DNA from: DTU053 sp012520115
GTDB lineage: Bacteria; Bacillota; Clostridia; Oscillospirales; Acutalibacteraceae
Reading direction: 5' to 3'
Assembly (NCBI GenBank): GCA_050953725.1
Contig: JBMNNB010000002.1
Coordinates: 17,924-81,923 of the forward strand
Length of the DNA: 64,000 nt
Positions 56,401 through 64,000 of the stretch are shown one piece after another (the first letter of the stretch is position 1; each line of letters opens with the position of its first letter). Below the pieces are notes generated by a model. The model was not told the DNA's origin. It searched no databases and was given only the letters and a program-made list of their open reading frames with translations. The position numbers and the translations under genes were made by a program.

Positions 56401-59400
56401 GTTCAGGAACTTCGTCAATGACGGAAACACTAATGTTAATGCAAAGCTGATTGCCGACATCAACATCAGAAACAAGGAATGGATTCCCATCGGCACAGAC
56501 AGCCGCAGATTCAACGGCACCTTCGACGGCAACAACCACTCCATCAGCAACTTCAAAATTGCCTCTGATGCATATGACCGTGGTCTGTTCGGCTCCACAA
56601 ATACCAATGCGGTCATCAAGAACTTAAAGATTAACAATGTATCTCTTAACTCCAGCGCTGAATATGCCGGCGGCATCGTAGGTCTTTTAAGAGGTAAGGT
56701 AGAAAACGTTACCATTGAGGGCATAAACCTTGTAGGTAAGGCTCAGATCGGCGGTATTGCAGGTCAGATGGAATCGAATGCAAGCATTAAGGACAGCTTT
56801 GTAATCGGTACTGCGTCTGCAAACCAGATAAGGGGTACAGGCAACAACATAGGCGGTCTTGTAGGTAATATCAAGACAACCAGCAATATTACAAATGTAG
56901 GCGCAACCGGACTTAACATTTACGCAAACGAAAGAGCGGGCTCCATCTCCGGCGATACCGACGGCGGTACCGGACGCTTTGAAGGCGTTAATGTTGAAAA
57001 TGTAACAATCACGTCTACACGATATTCCGGCGGCGTTGTATTCGGACTCAGAAACGGTTCTACAATCAACAACGCAACCGTTAAGAACGTAACCATTAAC
57101 GGCGCAGAGGAAATAGGCGCTTTTGCAGGCTGCACATCGGGCAGTGAAGTAAAGATTACCAAGTCCCTCGCAGAAAACTACACCGGTAATGCTACGGGTG
57201 AGAGAACGGGCGGTATGATAGGCTATATCAACAGCACCGCTTCAATCTCCGACACAATCCTCAGGAACTCCTCCATTAAGGGTTCACGCTTCCTGGGCGG
57301 CGTTTCCTACACAGCCATGACCGGCACCAAGATTACTAAGGTCGGCATTGAAAACGTCACCATTACGGCTACGAACACGAACGCTTCGACAGAGATTTGC
57401 GTCGGCGGACTGATCGGTCTTGTTGGCTGGAACACCGCCAACACGGTACAGTACAACTACGCACAGAATGTCACCATTAACGCTACCGGCAGAGCTGTCG
57501 GCGGCCTTATAGGCAAGATTGATACCACAAACCATCTTGTCAGTGAAAACTATGCAAACGTTACCATGAACGGCACTCTGGGCATTTATGCGGGCAGCTT
57601 TGCAGGCTTCAGAACAAGCGGTAACTTTGCAAACAACTTCGCAAAGCCCGTCAGCGGACTTCATCTTGTAGGTTCCGCAACCGCAGGCGTTGCAGGTACC
57701 ACCACAGGCATCTCGGAGGTTTCCCTTGAGGACATCAAGAACGGTAACCTGACAGAAGCTCTTAACAATGTAACGGATATCTGGGCTCAGTATAACAACG
57801 ACTATGAAAACGGCTTCCCGGTCATAGGCAACGCAGAGCCTCCGCAGCTTGTAAACGGCTACTATGAGATAGGCACATCCTATCAGCTTGAGTGGTTCAA
57901 GAACTTTGTAAACGCAGGCAATACCAATGTAAACGGAAAGCTCACAGCCGATATCAACCTCAGGAACAAAGACTGGGTACCCATCGGCAACAACGACAGG
58001 CGCTACACAGGTACCTTCGACGGTCAGGGCTTTACAGTAAGGAATGTTTACGTAACCATAACCACCGTTGACAGAGGCTTCTTCGGTAAGCTCGGCAATA
58101 ACGGTGTTATAAAGAATCTTACCGTTGAAAATGTAACCATCCCCACAACCAACCACTATACCGGCGGTCTTGTAGGCGTACTTCTTAACGCTTCCATACT
58201 CAACTGCCATGTCAGGGGCGTAAAGATCACAAGCGGCAACCAGTATACCGGCGGTCTTGTAGGTCAGACCGAGGGCACCTGCACAATTTCCGACTCGTCC
58301 GTAACAGGTACCGAAGGCATGAATACCGTTATCGGAACCTCCTACGTCGGCGGTTTTGTGGGCAGAAACGCCAACAACAATGTAACCTTCAGAAATAACG
58401 TGGTTGACAACCTCAACGTCTCCGCAACCTCGAACGATTCCCGTGTCGCAGGCTTTGCAGGCTTCAATGACGGCGCAATATACGTATACGACAACTTGGT
58501 CAAGAACTGCAACATCACAGGCGGCAGATACCTGGGCGGTTTCGTATTCGTTGTCAGGAATGAATCGGTCTTCGAGCGCAACGGCGTTGTAAACACCAAG
58601 GTCACATCCACATACAACAGTGCAACAACCGACATCGAGATAGGCGGCTTCGCAGGAGTTATCGTCGACGAGCGTGCGGGCAGAGTTCAGTACAACTATG
58701 TTGTTGACTCTGAAATCACCTCCTACGGCAGAGTCTCCGGCGGCTTCTCGGGCAAGGTTGAAACCTCCCGTCACATAGTCAGTGAGAACTATTCCGACAC
58801 GGTTGTAAACATCATCGGCTCACCCACCAGAACAGGTACTGCCTTCGGCTGGATTACAAACGGTGAAATCACAAGCAACTTCTATGTGGCTAAGGCAGGC
58901 CAGAACGCAGTAGGCGAGCAGAATTCGACCCCGGCGATAAGCAATCTGACGGCTATCGAAAAGGAAGAAGTCAAGAACGGCTCACTGCTTGAAAAGCTTA
59001 ACAACATCACCGCACTCTGGGAGGAATCCGAGGACGGATATCCCGTTCCGAATAAGGACCTTGCATCTCCTCCCGAAAAGGATGCAAGCAACTACTACCT
59101 TATCTACAACTCATATCAGTATGAGTGGATTGCAAGATATGTAAACACAGGCTATCCGAATACAAACATCAAGCTCATGGCCGACATCAACCTTAACGGC
59201 AAGAGCATTGACCCGCTGGGCAATAACTCCAGCAGATATTCCGGTACCTTCGACGGCAACGGCTTCTCAATCTCCAACCTCTACATCAAAAAGACAGCTA
59301 ACGATATCGGTCTTATAGGCTCCACCACAAACGCAGCCGTGGTCAAGAACCTGACTGTCTACAACGCTGATGTTTCTACAACATTAAGCTATGTAGGCGC

Positions 59401-62400
59401 AATCGCAGGTCTGTTCAGAGGCCGTATGGAGAATGTCCACGTAGTCGGCATTAATGTAAGGGGTACCTCCTCAGTCGGCGGACTTGCAGGTCAGACCAAC
59501 GAGAACGTAACCTTTATCAACTGCTCCGTAACAGGCACCGAGACCATGAAGACCATCAGCGGCACCAACTCCAACGTTGGCGGTATCACGGGCTATGTTG
59601 ACAACTCCGGACTGACACTTACGGATGTAACGGTCAAGGGCGTAAACATCTCTGCGGGAACGGAAAGAGCAGGCGGTATCGCCGGCGACACTGCCCCGAA
59701 GATGACCTTCACGAACATTACCGTTGAGGACACCAATGTAACCGCACCTAAGTATATAGGCGGCTTCGTGTTCTACCTGAGAAACGGCTCGACAGTAAAC
59801 GGTGCTGCGGTTAAGAATGTAAAGATTACAGGTACCAACTCCGGTCAGGTAGAAATCGGCGGTATCTCAGGCTCCAACAGCGGAGCGGTCTCCACCATTA
59901 ACAATGCTGTGGTCGATAACCTTACAATCACCACTCCCGGTGAGTGTGTCGGCGGTATACTCGGCCTTGCAAACGCAGCAATCAGCATTACAAACAGCAT
60001 CGTTAAGAACTCCACAATCAACGCCGCAAAGAACATGGGCGGTATCACCTACAACCTGGGCTACGGCTCAAGCCTTACAAAGTCCGGCGTTCAGAATGTA
60101 ACGCTTAACTCGAGCATCACCTCGACCACAACGGATGTTGCAGCAGGCGGACTTGTAGGCGTCGTAGGCTGGAGCCCCGCAAACACCGTTCAGTATAACT
60201 TTGTTGACAGGGCAGCCATAAATGCAGTCGGCAGAATGACCGGCGGTCTTATAGGCAAGATTGACAACACCAACCACACCGTAAACTACAACTATGTAAA
60301 CGATACCTCCGTAACCTCCGGCGCAATCTACACCGGCAGCCTTGTGGGATATCGTGATACAGGAACATTCTCTAACAACTATGCAATAGGCTCCAGCGTA
60401 CTGCCGCTTGTTGGCTCCGCCACGGCAGGAGTAGCGGGAAATGTCTCCGGCACAGCAAAGGCAGAAGTATTTGCCGGCGATATTCCGACTGCACCCACCG
60501 CAGAGCTGCTCGCCTACTATATTGCAAACTCGGCATTTATCAAGTCCTTTGAGAACTCGAATGTGGCTCAGCTGAAGACCGACATATTCGAGGAAATCTA
60601 CACCGAAATTAACACACTGCTTGCTGAGATTGCCGCAGAGCTTGCCTCAAGGCTTGACAGTGAAATCCTCCAGCTGAAGGAAATGTATGATGAATACGGT
60701 ATGATCTGTATCTTCAACTATGAGCTGATAGGCAACGGCATCATCAACGTCACCTCGGCAATAGCACAGAACGTTCAGCTCCCGGCAGAGACTCAGGAGA
60801 ACTATGACTTCTATCTCGACGTCGTCAGCGAATACAACGATTACCTTGCAAACCACGGCTACAACTCCTTCTATGAGGCTACCGTAGGCTATATCACAAG
60901 GGTTGTACGTGAAGACGACATCGCAAGATACGAGAGTCCGAGAGACGACTTCCCCGTAACCTATGAAAAGATGCAGAACGTTGTCAACAAGCTTGACGCA
61001 CTGCTTCTGAGCGAAGACTTTGCAACCCTTACGGGCATGGAGTCAAGCCTCAGCCAGAAAATTAAGGATATCCTTAAAGAAGAGCTTTACACCAACGACA
61101 TCATCAACGACCTGATGAGCAACCTTTACCCGATGCTCATTGAAGAGCTTGAAACCGCCATTAATGAGAATGCAGAGATAGACATCGGAATTACCAAAAT
61201 CTCCTTCAGAGGCAGGGCGAGAGACCTTGTTGACGATCTTCTCAGAAAGTTCGGATTATTTGTTTACCCGAACAACCTTGCAGACCTTATCGACCCGCAG
61301 TTCGAAAGTGTAAGATCCGTTCTCTATGCGGCAGGCAAGAACTGGAGCCAGGTAAACTTTGAGGATCCCGAGGCTCCCAACTACCTCGACTGGGGCGAGA
61401 TGGACAAGGATACGTTCATCAGCGCTATCGGCAACAGCCTTAAGGGTATCTATCCGGTACTGCGTGCGGCTCTGACAACATACTCGATTAACGACAGAAA
61501 GAGCTCCGGACTTATTGCCAACATCGACGTCAGCATAAGGCTTCAGGTAAACGCTGTTGACGCATACGACAGAGCCATTGTCCCGCTGCTCGAAATGCTC
61601 AACGTCACAGGCTTTATGCCGGCTACTCAGTACAACGAGCTGACCTCCTCCACGGCACTTATGGAGAACATTCTCAATCCGCTGTTCAGCTGGATTGAGA
61701 ACGAAATCCCGACGGCTCCCTTCTCCAACCTTATGGAGATGCTCCCGAACATTGCATACTCCTTACAGTTCGGACTTGTGGAGCAGTGGTTGAGAACAAT
61801 CAAGACGAACATCTACTATGACATTGACGGTGTGTTCGACTACTGGCTCGGCGATGTTGACTTTAATATTACCGACGGCGAATACGCATTCGACATCTAC
61901 GAAATGCTGTCAGAGGAAGAGGATGACATCCTCTACGGCGCAGACCTTTCAAACATCAACGGTCTGCTCGAGATGATTACCAGAAGGCTTGAAATAAATC
62001 TTGAGCTGCCGACCATCAACAACAAGTACTTTGCATCCCTCGGCTCTGTTGTTTACCTCAACTCCGCTACAAGGCAGCAGACAAGAGGCTATGTCCAGGG
62101 CGACAGCGCAAAGGTAGCCTATGTAATACTCAGATACATCTTCAACATTCTCAGCGACGAGGATAAGGTAAGAGAGATTCTTGCAGCCTTCAGCGACGAT
62201 GAGGACGGTGAGGACGACGAGGATAAGCTTGAGGGTACCGTAGGCGAAATCGTCAGGAACATAGGCGCAAACCCCGAAGATGCGATAGCCGCAATAGTAG
62301 AGCTTTGCAACCCGGTTGAGTATGAGGTTCGTCCTCTCGACTACGGCATGGAGCTTGAAGGCAGCTACGCTAAGGTACAGTACTCACAGTTCTGGACCAG

Positions 62401-63736
62401 GGAGCAGGCAAACTTCATTGAGCAGAACCTTGACACCTATATCGACAATGTACTCAAGCTGTTCGGTCTGAAGCCCGCAGGCGAGTTGCTCAGAGACACT
62501 CTCGGCGAGCTTTACACGAACGACACCCTGACCTCCGTCATTACGGGCATCCGTGACGCACTGCTTGACTTCGACGACGACGGCAAGCTGATGAAGGTCC
62601 TTGATGTGGACATCACTGCTTGGCTCGACGTTGACGAAGGCCACGACTGGGGCTTCACCGTCGGAGATAAGGACGCCTTCCTTACAACTCTCTGCGAAGC
62701 TCTCTCACCGCTTAACAATGCGGTCGGACTGTTCCTTGCAGACATGGATTACAACATCATGGACGGCGAAATTACACTCAAGGGCTACAACGGCTACAGG
62801 AACGGTATTGTTCCGCTGCTTGAGGCTATCGGCTGCGACTATGAGGACATCCTCACCGGCGACGAGTATCTTGCGGCTGTGGCCGAAAACCCGAACCTTA
62901 TGATAGAGCTTATCGTACAGCCCATCTTCGGACTGCTCGAAAGGTTCTACGCAGCTCCCACAGAGACGCTGTTCTCGGTACTGCCGAACCTATTGTACTT
63001 CCTGCGCTCCGGCGTACTTGACACGGCACTTATGAATATCGCTCAGCCCGTTCTGGTTGTCATCGATACCATAAGACCCATCTACAACATAGATATTGAA
63101 TTCTCTGCTAAGGACCTTGCAACAGAGGCTATCCACGAGCTGGCCGCTGACAACGGAATCACACTGCCGGATATCGAGCTGACAGAGCTCTTAAAGGCAT
63201 ACGCAGTACCGAAGACCAATGTCCACGGCGAGGAAATCTATGTCATAGACGCCGACAATGCGGATGTTATGACCGTAATGCTCAGATACATCGTTTCGAC
63301 GGTATTCCACCCCGAAAACGTGCCGCTGATTAAGAATGCGGTCATTGACGAGGCGGGCCTTACGGGCGACAGCGCAGCGATTCTGAAGGCTGTCATCGAC
63401 ACCTTTGCGGATGCTATCAACACTCCGCAGGGTCCCGACAGAGTCCTGGGCGGACTGTACTACATCTTCTACGGCACAGGCATAGGCATTGGCGAGGCCA
63501 ACAAGTTCCTCGGCACCTTTAACGAGAACTGGACAAAGGTTCTTGAGATGTTCTCGAACTCCGAAAGCGAATTCCTGAGGAATATCGGTGGAGCATTGAA
63601 AGACATCCTGAACCAGTACCTCGGCGGAGTAATTGATGAGGGCGGCTTAGCTTCAGGCGGAATCGCAGGATTCTTCCAGAGAATAGCCGAGTTCTTCCAG
63701 AGATTCTTCAATATGATCAGAAACCTGTTCCGTTAA
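53468..63736 (+). CDS. Giant secreted GLUG-repeat protein with duplicated helical C-terminal region
   Basis: A 3422-residue secreted protein in one uninterrupted frame. The signal peptide ends near residue 36 (FASAADD). Five large beta-solenoid modules start at about 56, 467, 963, 1460 and 1871. Each opens with a GYYxI...QLxWF strand and a GTFDGQGF motif and continues with many GLUG units such as GGLIGYV. Modules 1 and 4 resemble each other, as do 2, 3 and 5. From about 2330 the sequence becomes helical and acidic. A 410-residue helical unit is duplicated (about 2580-2985 and 2989-3390); matching landmarks are AIVPLLEMLN/GIVPLLEAIG and VILRYIFNIL/VMLRYIVSTV. It ends in an amphipathic tail, GFFQRIAEFFQRFFNMIRNL. 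No LPxTG, SLH or dockerin is present, so the mode of attachment is unknown. Probably an adhesin-like surface protein. Confidence 0.92.
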   Translation: MSNLSKVSKKALAAIMAVLVTLSCFSAAFPMFASAADDIGAPWDGTTRTQPAQASDGYYLISNGPELAWFCYQVVNNNNRNINGRLTANINLNNKVWTPIGYHDRQYGGTFDGQGFTVTGVYVTTTSNDRGFFGKVTTSAVIKNLNVNDVTVTGNRDYTAGLVGVAVGGTISNCHVKGISIAGGRMYTGGLVGQVEGATVITNCSVTGTSSMKTIIGTNNTGGLIGYVKANNVQISGCTVDNLNISSTTSDSRIAGGIGHADYSFKMYDCLVKNTNVTGTRYVGGLAFAVKNGSVIERSGVIDSTITSTQTSATTDVEIGGLIGVVTSGVVNTVQYNYVYNTTVSSYGRMSGGLIGKIEAARHVITENYSAADLSLKASPTRAGTLVGYVANAELHNMYYVTKSGQNYIGETVSSATVSSITGITDAQAKNGTLLNYMNNLTNIWTEGDDDYPVIDKTLAVAPSKDASGYYLIGSAFQLDWFAKFVNAGNPSSSAKLIADINLGNKRMENIGSDAVKYAGTFDGQGFTIYNLYIAKTGNDKGLFGSTTAAAVIKNFTLKNAYVNTNGSYVGGVVGLLRGTVSNVNIEGLNINAASYVGGVIGQSESSAKLQNITVTGVTGAKTVKGTGNYVGGVIGNVKATQNIANIVVDGIDVTARERGGGVIGDSDGGTVNIADALVQNTNISVTNYGGGVIFSVRNASTVTRATVKNVRITGGAELGGISGTSNGNPVTVSNSLIENLTVVSTNERVGGIIGYINNKATVTDTIIKDSSITGSRYMGGLSYTIRDGSFISRVGVINVTLNATNTGTGNEFCLGGLIGLVGWNTVNTVQYNYVSNVTITGVGRMIGGFIGKMDTTNHKIAENYADATINNTTKIYVGSFIGYKSSGIVTDNFARANGFFRTGGSSASSAGDVSGITEVSLADIRNGTLTETLNNITDLWAQYNDDFVNGFPVIANAEPPALVNGYYEIKSTFQLEWFRNFVNDGNTNVNAKLIADINIRNKEWIPIGTDSRRFNGTFDGNNHSISNFKIASDAYDRGLFGSTNTNAVIKNLKINNVSLNSSAEYAGGIVGLLRGKVENVTIEGINLVGKAQIGGIAGQMESNASIKDSFVIGTASANQIRGTGNNIGGLVGNIKTTSNITNVGATGLNIYANERAGSISGDTDGGTGRFEGVNVENVTITSTRYSGGVVFGLRNGSTINNATVKNVTINGAEEIGAFAGCTSGSEVKITKSLAENYTGNATGERTGGMIGYINSTASISDTILRNSSIKGSRFLGGVSYTAMTGTKITKVGIENVTITATNTNASTEICVGGLIGLVGWNTANTVQYNYAQNVTINATGRAVGGLIGKIDTTNHLVSENYANVTMNGTLGIYAGSFAGFRTSGNFANNFAKPVSGLHLVGSATAGVAGTTTGISEVSLEDIKNGNLTEALNNVTDIWAQYNNDYENGFPVIGNAEPPQLVNGYYEIGTSYQLEWFKNFVNAGNTNVNGKLTADINLRNKDWVPIGNNDRRYTGTFDGQGFTVRNVYVTITTVDRGFFGKLGNNGVIKNLTVENVTIPTTNHYTGGLVGVLLNASILNCHVRGVKITSGNQYTGGLVGQTEGTCTISDSSVTGTEGMNTVIGTSYVGGFVGRNANNNVTFRNNVVDNLNVSATSNDSRVAGFAGFNDGAIYVYDNLVKNCNITGGRYLGGFVFVVRNESVFERNGVVNTKVTSTYNSATTDIEIGGFAGVIVDERAGRVQYNYVVDSEITSYGRVSGGFSGKVETSRHIVSENYSDTVVNIIGSPTRTGTAFGWITNGEITSNFYVAKAGQNAVGEQNSTPAISNLTAIEKEEVKNGSLLEKLNNITALWEESEDGYPVPNKDLASPPEKDASNYYLIYNSYQYEWIARYVNTGYPNTNIKLMADINLNGKSIDPLGNNSSRYSGTFDGNGFSISNLYIKKTANDIGLIGSTTNAAVVKNLTVYNADVSTTLSYVGAIAGLFRGRMENVHVVGINVRGTSSVGGLAGQTNENVTFINCSVTGTETMKTISGTNSNVGGITGYVDNSGLTLTDVTVKGVNISAGTERAGGIAGDTAPKMTFTNITVEDTNVTAPKYIGGFVFYLRNGSTVNGAAVKNVKITGTNSGQVEIGGISGSNSGAVSTINNAVVDNLTITTPGECVGGILGLANAAISITNSIVKNSTINAAKNMGGITYNLGYGSSLTKSGVQNVTLNSSITSTTTDVAAGGLVGVVGWSPANTVQYNFVDRAAINAVGRMTGGLIGKIDNTNHTVNYNYVNDTSVTSGAIYTGSLVGYRDTGTFSNNYAIGSSVLPLVGSATAGVAGNVSGTAKAEVFAGDIPTAPTAELLAYYIANSAFIKSFENSNVAQLKTDIFEEIYTEINTLLAEIAAELASRLDSEILQLKEMYDEYGMICIFNYELIGNGIINVTSAIAQNVQLPAETQENYDFYLDVVSEYNDYLANHGYNSFYEATVGYITRVVREDDIARYESPRDDFPVTYEKMQNVVNKLDALLLSEDFATLTGMESSLSQKIKDILKEELYTNDIINDLMSNLYPMLIEELETAINENAEIDIGITKISFRGRARDLVDDLLRKFGLFVYPNNLADLIDPQFESVRSVLYAAGKNWSQVNFEDPEAPNYLDWGEMDKDTFISAIGNSLKGIYPVLRAALTTYSINDRKSSGLIANIDVSIRLQVNAVDAYDRAIVPLLEMLNVTGFMPATQYNELTSSTALMENILNPLFSWIENEIPTAPFSNLMEMLPNIAYSLQFGLVEQWLRTIKTNIYYDIDGVFDYWLGDVDFNITDGEYAFDIYEMLSEEEDDILYGADLSNINGLLEMITRRLEINLELPTINNKYFASLGSVVYLNSATRQQTRGYVQGDSAKVAYVILRYIFNILSDEDKVREILAAFSDDEDGEDDEDKLEGTVGEIVRNIGANPEDAIAAIVELCNPVEYEVRPLDYGMELEGSYAKVQYSQFWTREQANFIEQNLDTYIDNVLKLFGLKPAGELLRDTLGELYTNDTLTSVITGIRDALLDFDDDGKLMKVLDVDITAWLDVDEGHDWGFTVGDKDAFLTTLCEALSPLNNAVGLFLADMDYNIMDGEITLKGYNGYRNGIVPLLEAIGCDYEDILTGDEYLAAVAENPNLMIELIVQPIFGLLERFYAAPTETLFSVLPNLLYFLRSGVLDTALMNIAQPVLVVIDTIRPIYNIDIEFSAKDLATEAIHELAADNGITLPDIELTELLKAYAVPKTNVHGEEIYVIDADNADVMTVMLRYIVSTVFHPENVPLIKNAVIDEAGLTGDSAAILKAVIDTFADAINTPQGPDRVLGGLYYIFYGTGIGIGEANKFLGTFNENWTKVLEMFSNSESEFLRNIGGALKDILNQYLGGVIDEGGLASGGIAGFFQRIAEFFQRFFNMIRNLFR

Positions 63737-63749
63737 ACTAAACCTAATA

Positions 63750-63788
63750 TGAAAAGAGCCGTCCGTGCAAACGGGCGGCTCTGTTTTT
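63750..63788 (+). terminator. Terminator after the giant-protein gene
   Basis: AGAGCCGTCCGT/ACGGGCGGCTCT with a GCAA loop and GTTTTTGT after it. Confidence 0.9.
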
Positions 63789-63794
63789 GTGACT

Positions 63795-64000
63795 TGAGGG
63801 GGATAGCGGGTGCGGGTGAGCTGTCGGCGCGTGGCCGGCACGGGGGCAGAGGCGTTACTGCTCTCACTATGCGGCGCACAGGCGGTGCGGGTAGCGGACA
63901 CGCGGGGCGGGGCATGTGGCCGGCAATCCCCTACATGGCGGCGCGCGGTCTGTCGCAGAAAAATAAACCCGTGCAGAGCGGCGGGCGGAGGCGAGGACGG
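63795..64000. repeat. G-rich island 3, cut by the window edge
   Basis: G-rich plus strand again starts just after a terminator (GGTGCGGGT, GCGGGGCGGGGC, GGCGGGCGGAGGCGAGG words). It resembles the other two islands in composition and position but continues beyond the window. Confidence 0.65.

Noticed and set aside
57284..58774. 496-codon frame antisense to the giant-protein gene
   Set aside because: It is a shadow of a repeated GLUG coding region, lacks a ribosome site, and its repeats mirror the plus-strand modules.

Overview
The window looks like a low-GC-lineage (Firmicutes) anaerobe of class Clostridia, most likely a gut Oscillospiraceae/Ruminococcaceae relative. The grounds are gene content and signals, not a database match: pyruvate formate-lyase with its activase, a CIRCE-controlled groESL, an Agr-type thiolactone peptide system, a dockerin-bearing surface protein, an intracellular GH29 fucosidase, strong AGGAGG-type ribosome sites and sigma-A-like promoters. 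The coding regions are roughly 50% GC. Three intergenic islands are far richer in G and stand out sharply.

Layout. 0-2.7 kb: the 3' end of secA, a CPBP membrane protease and tadA. 2.7-7 kb (minus strand): mntP, then a four-gene agr locus in the order agrA-agrC-agrB-agrD; agrD is a 49-codon gene. 7.1-10.1 kb: a MacB-type permease and its HlyD-like adaptor, without an adjacent ATPase; a matching LolD/MacB-type ATPase lies alone at 18.1-18.8 kb. 10.4-12.8 kb: a lipoprotein, a 34-residue amphipathic peptide gene with its own promoter and terminator, and a flavoprotein. 12.8-16.8 kb (minus): a compact operon of a NYN/LOTUS protein, a GCS2-type glutamate-cysteine ligase, a permuted ATP-grasp ligase and a family-4 uracil-DNA glycosylase. 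16.8-23.7 kb (minus): AI-2E-family permease, ABC ATPase, phosphoglycerate mutase, lipid kinase, a broken rRNA methyltransferase and mgtE with a long structured leader containing a small ORF.

24.3-28.7 kb: groES-groEL, a G-rich island, an alpha-L-fucosidase and a small EF-hand membrane protein. 28.7-33.4 kb (minus): an ABC-F ribosome-protection gene with a 6-codon leader peptide and terminator, then pflA and pflB. 33.8-40.1 kb: two extracytoplasmic proteins and a GLUG/Ig-like/dockerin surface protein. 40.2-46 kb (minus): clpX, clpP, tig, a VanY-like carboxypeptidase and a secreted metallophosphoesterase. 46.1-51.3 kb (minus): an rRNA operon, 16S - tRNA-Ala - tRNA-Ile - 23S, with no 5S. 51.6-53.4 kb: a second G-rich island with a 248-bp tandem duplication, followed by spaced AT motifs. 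53.5-63.7 kb: a single gene for a 3422-residue secreted protein made of five GLUG-rich modules and a duplicated helical region. The window ends in a third G-rich stretch.

The most interesting items are the G-rich islands, the mgtE and ABC-F leaders, the agr locus and delta-toxin-like small peptide, the unassigned thiol-ligase pair, and the giant repeat protein whose amphipathic C-terminal tail resembles the small peptide.
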